From Aristolochia californica (taxonomy: Eukaryota > Streptophyta > Magnoliopsida > Piperales > Aristolochiaceae): a stretch of DNA of 64,000 nt. This document shows, one piece after another, positions 60,037 through 64,000 of the stretch. The position numbers and the translations under genes are program-made. Location: assembly GCA_029961685.1 (NCBI GenBank), contig JARWKL010000012.1, positions 25,653,227-25,717,226 of the forward strand. Direction: 5' to 3'. The notes under the pieces were generated by a model. That model did not search any database. It saw only the letters and a list, made by a program, of their open reading frames with translations, and had not been told where the DNA came from. Position 1 is the first letter of the stretch. Each line of letters starts with the position of its first letter.

Positions 60037-63000
60037 ATGGCGGTCGACATTCCAACTTCTGTCATTCGCAAACTCCAGCTTGATCTCCGTGCTGCAGTTG
60101 GTCTTTCGTCCTATGATCCCGACGATCCCGGCCTAAGTACCAAATTACCAACGCTCCGAGAAGCCATCGCAGAATTTGATCCATCGCCGTCTTGTATCAG
60201 ATGCGATCAGTGTCGGGGGAAGCTTTTGAGAGATATAAAGTCGATGTTCTGTGTTTACTGTGGAGCACAGCAGCGACGGAAGGAAGCCCCTTGCCCGTCC
60301 ATCTCCTTTAATACCACCAGCGGGTACCGGAGGCTTCTTGAATCTCTACAGCTAGATGGATCCGTAAGTTTTTGTCCCTCTTCTACATTTTTCTAGCAGT
60401 AGGCGTTAAAATCAGGAGAACTTCACAACTGTTTTGCACTTCGTCTTTCATTTTCTACATGCTACTGCTATTGTTGTTGTAGAAAGGTTTATTGGGAGTT
60501 TTGTGCGGAAATGACCTAAAAGATAAAACAGACCTGAGTATGTAGCCTGGCTGCATGAAACACTTTGTCGAGGTGATTCTTGGGTTATGTCAGGAAGAGC
60601 GAATCACATGCACTCCAGAACTCCGCATTTCCATCCCTTTTGTCGTTCAGGAAGATAATCTCATGCAATTTACAATAGGAATTCTTTCAGGAAGATTGTT
60701 TCAAATATGAAAAACAAGAAATTAGTGCACAACCAGTTAATACTGATCTGTAAGAAAAAGGAATTATATAGCACGAAAAAATATCAGAATTAAGTGCACA
60801 ACTAGGAATCTTCTATTAGTTGCTTATTAAAAACAAGGAATTACTTCTTCCCGTTAGGCAATAGTCTAGCTGATAAATTAGCCAAAGAACGGATTAGTCT
60901 TCAATTCCTTATTGTTATGTGTTTGCATTTCAGCCCGCTGGCTGTCTATTTGGTTAGTAAATGCTCAACAGTTAAGAGGAAAAAGAGAGGAATGACCACA
61001 AAATCTCAAAAGATGTTGTGGATGTGGGACTTAATCACTTATGCAGAAAGTTATGCAGATAACTTTTGCCCTTAAATCCACTATATACCTGGCATTATCT
61101 CTCTTTTGTTAGTCAAAGGAAACTAGAAAAGGGCTTACATAATGAAAATTAGGAGTTGGTGGGTGTTTAGTGATGAAATTGAGGATCATGTTGGCTCTCA
61201 CAGTTTTTTTTTAGGAGTTCTCTTTTTAATGCTAGGAAAGTGAAAAGCTCCAAAAATTTTGGCCATTACCTTTATCTTTGTTGATAAAAAGCCCCTCCCC
61301 CACTCTTGTCAGGTTGAGACAGAAGGCCAAATTCTAGAGTCTTGCAAAAGAAGGGGCCTGCTGATTGAGCTTCGTGGAGAGTTAATATTAAGCTGCTCTT
61401 AGAAATACAAAAAACGTCTCACCCACTTCAATTGAGCTGGCCTAAACCTTTGGAGAGGGTTGGCAGGATCAACAACAATAGCTGCATGAAGTACAATGAA
61501 TTCCCTGGCATGGTCATTTTGGAAGCCCCTCTGAGGATGATTCTCATATAATTCTTGTGAGAGCTAGAGAAGTGTCTATGGGTAAAACACCATATTCATG
61601 TAACTGTTTGCAACAACCTAATCCCTGTTATCCATTCCAAGTGTCAGGACCTGGATACAAAGTGTCAAATATTTGACTGTGGGAATGAGTGAAGGAGGGA
61701 GTCTACCAGATGTAGAGTAACCTGCTAAGACGATTAGAACTGCTAGAATAAGAAGTCCCCAAGTGATCTCTTTGTTGCACAGCTCATGTCAGAGCAACAT
61801 AGTCTACCAAAGGTTTTTGTGCTAGTCTCACAATCTATCAATTTTTCGCTGTATACTCATGTGGGTCAGACGGCTGAGGGGGAGAGAGGGGGACAAAAAG
61901 TTTTTTCAGGTATAAAATCTCTGTTCAGATGGATGTGCCAGAGGGGGGACGGTGGTTCTTGTGTGAGGTCGTGGTCATGTTTTCCCAGAACTTAGGGGGT
62001 AGTATCTGTGTAAGTCTGAAATTTATAATCTCTTCCCAGCTTAAGGTTTGTCTGTTGCTTCTTATGGTAAGATCAATTAGCGTCTTGTGCAAAGACCTTT
62101 ACCACCAGGAACCTTTCTGAGAGATCTCTGCTGATCGTCCTCTACGATTAACAAAGTGATGGCAAAAAGTTATGCTGGAAGGTTGCATCATGTAAAGGTT
62201 TTTTTTCAATTATAGTTTTTTGATTTTGATTAATTCTTCAACTATTTTTAATGTACTATCCACATTTATTATGTTTATAGAAGAAGAAATTACCACCCTA
62301 ATGAGCTCCCATTTTAGGCAAAGTATCATCCTAAAAAATTTAAATGCAGAAAAAGTAAGACATGGAATAGAATGGCAAAGTTTTGATGACGGCCATTAAT
62401 TTTTTTTAAAGATTTAACACATATCTTATTGCAGAGAATGACCTTTTTACTCTTCCAGATAGCACATGAGCAGCTTAACCTGTCAGAAGTGGGAGTGGTT
62501 TTTTAAATACTATAAGGACATTATGATGGAGTCTAGTCTTAAAAGCTGCTCTTTTAGTGTTCTTTTCCTTCTGTTTTAATGCAATAGTGCTTGTTCTAGT
62601 TACATATACAGGGTGTTACTTTTTTTTGTCAGTTTTATTGTTATTGTCTGGTGATGGATTTTACTGAAAAGACAGAAACTGTTATGAGAGAAGGGTAGTT
62701 TTATAGACTCTTATTCTTCTTCTTTATCACACATACTCATTTCTGAAAAGGGTGATTACTGTGCTGCAGGAAGCAGTGTTGGGCCCTGATGAAACTGATT
62801 CATCTGGAGGTCAAAATGCTCCAAGGGATAGTTTGACACTCTCTGATTTCTTAGACTTGAAGTTGAAGTGGCCGGAATATTCAAGTCAAAGTGAAAACAA
62901 CACAAACAAGGCATCGACTCCAAGTGCACCTTCAATGAATTTGGCTGGGATTGATCTGGATAACTTTTTCCTAGATGCAAGGACAGAGGCTGTTCCTACT

Positions 63001-63800
63001 GTATCTAATAAAGAATTAGGAAACAAAATCGGAATGCCTGTATCTACACATGAGAGTTCTGAGATGTTTCAAGATTTCCAGTCTCCAATCAAGGAAGTGG
63101 AATCAGTTAATAATGTCACTAGTCAGTTTGTTGACTCTTCTTCTCTTTGGGAGGCCAACTTTCAATCTGCAAATTCTGGTGGTCTTCATCCTGCCTCAAA
63201 ACCAATTGACTCTTTTCAGGTTTCTACTGTGGATCCAGGTAGGCCTTCTGAATCAGCCTCTATGACAGATCCAATTACCAATAGCAAATTTGATATCAGC
63301 CAAAGTAGTACAGAAGAAAACAACATTAATGAGGACTCTGCTTTGTCTGACTGGCCACAAAATGATCTATGGAATTCCGAAGACATAGTAGCATCTCCCA
63401 GTATTGAGCTTTTTGAAACAAGTCATAAAAATGAAGAACTTGTGAATGATACAAATAGTGTTTCACCCATGATGGAGAACTGGTCCCAAGATGTTACAGA
63501 ACATAGAAAAAACTCAGCAATTACTGTTACTGCTGAGAATCATGGTCAAAGTGATCTTTGGCAAAACATGGCCATCTCAACAGATGGACAGGATCCTTCT
63601 TCAATTTCTTGGCCACAAAATGATCCTGATATTACTGCCACTAATAGATCTGCCAATTTGTCATTGGGTTTGATTGATGATTCACATGAAGTCAGCTTTG
63701 ATACCTTTTCTCAACCAAATCATCCATCAAGCTCAACAAGCATTTCAAAAGGTGCTGTTGATCTAAATTTATTTCAGATGGGAATTTCCCCTCCAGAAAG
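60037..63800 (+). CDS. DUF7815-like acidic protein with a small four-Cys motif, 3' end outside the window
   Basis: Exon 1 60037-60363 (ATG, MAVDIPTSVIRKLQLDLRAA), donor GATGGATCC/GTAAGT. Exon 2 62770-63800 after gtgctgcag, donor candidate CCAGAAAG/GTTGGT. Exon 1 has SSYDPDDPG, then FDPSPSCIRCDQCRGKLL and MFCVYCG; C56/C59 and C72/C75 could form a zinc ribbon. Exon 2 is low-complexity, acidic and Ser/Asn-rich, with DLKLKWPEYSS and a WPQND motif repeated (DWPQNDLW, SWPQNDPD). This is how I recall plant proteins called DUF7815 or dentin-sialophosphoprotein-like, of unknown function. The upstream in-frame GTG at 59968 is less likely than the ATG. The frame stays open to the splice site, so more exons are expected past 64000. 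Confidence 0.75.
60830..60955 (+). mobile_element. LINE RNase H tail relic in the DUF7815-like intron
   Basis: GNSLADKLAKERISLQFL is the (A)NxxADxLAK pattern of the C-terminal LINE RNase H domain, similar to the one at 6.5 kb. It sits in the 2.4-kb intron 60364-62769. Ends and target duplication are not visible. The rest of that intron is AT-rich and carries no gene I can see. Confidence 0.4.
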
Positions 63801-64000
63801 GTTGGTATTGAGTAACATATCTTATTCTTGACTCCCAAAATTTTGATGGCATTATCTTGTTTACAGATCTGTAACTGTACTCTATAGCAGCTTCTTTATT
63901 TACGATTTAATGAGGCTTCCGTTTTGGAATGACCATGTGTGTATAAGGGTGGAAAATGGACTCATGCCCTTCATCAAATAGCACACATGCTTACAGAGCT

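Noticed and set aside
63866..63981. Possible further exon of the last gene after tttacag (SVTVLYSSFF... to a TAG)
   Set aside because: The frame is short, contains no family-like sequence and would end the protein early; intron read-through is more likely.
1..64000. CRISPR arrays, operons, bacterial or organellar segments
   Set aside because: No regularly spaced repeats, no polycistronic packing, and no plastid or mitochondrial gene signatures seen.

Overview
The window is nuclear DNA of a flowering plant. Genes are split by many GT-AG introns (one GC-AG), introns and spacers are AT-rich and full of Copia, LINE and Tourist-like debris, and every recognisable gene is a plant family: a MYND-type ubiquitin protease, the PP2A A subunit, an R2R3-MYB, a UGT78-like glycosyltransferase and PR-1 proteins. 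Some coding regions (the glycosyltransferase and one PR-1) are very GC-rich beside AT-rich neighbours. This two-class pattern is common in monocots and some early-diverging angiosperms, but I cannot name the species.

Layout. 1-2.9 kb: 5' part of a TRMO-like tRNA methyltransferase gene (minus), apparently lacking the exon(s) for the middle of its domain. 4.2-17.0 kb: an 11-exon UBP18/19-like deubiquitinase (minus, 966 aa by my splice model), with LINE fragments in two introns and a 75-residue tandem repeat in its tail. 17.6 kb: an orphan exon-like fragment. 19.4-27.2 kb: a complete 12-coding-exon PP2A scaffolding A subunit gene (minus, 587 aa) with a 5'UTR exon, a TATA box and one GC-AG intron. 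30.6-31.0 kb: a possible small membrane-anchored or secreted peptide gene. 33.0-34.4 kb: a three-exon R2R3-MYB of the MYB36/RAX type.

34.6-41.9 kb is a repeat block: a decayed Copia element with a reversed solo LTR inside it, another LTR piece, and three copies of one Tourist-like MITE family, two of them head-to-tail. 42.2-44.0 kb: a two-exon UGT78-like gene (minus). 44.8-53.1 kb: two more Copia elements. The first has lost its 5' end but keeps a long RT/RNase H frame and a 3' LTR. The second has gag-protease inverted relative to its pol half, and its 3' LTR abuts a frameshifted UGT pseudogene that is a relative of the 42-kb gene.

55.2-58.8 kb: three intronless PR-1 (CAP superfamily) genes, each with a signal peptide, a TATA box and a C-terminal CAPE-type peptide. 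60.0 kb to the window end: the start of a two-or-more-exon gene for a protein with a small four-Cys motif and a long acidic, Ser-rich region (DUF7815-like), running off the window.

The genes do not form a pathway. UBP, PP2A-A, TRMO and the last gene look like housekeeping or regulatory genes. The UGT copies and the PR-1 array are typical locally duplicated families. I found no tRNA, rRNA or CRISPR. Exon borders were read by eye and checked by frame closure and family alignment from memory; no database search was run.
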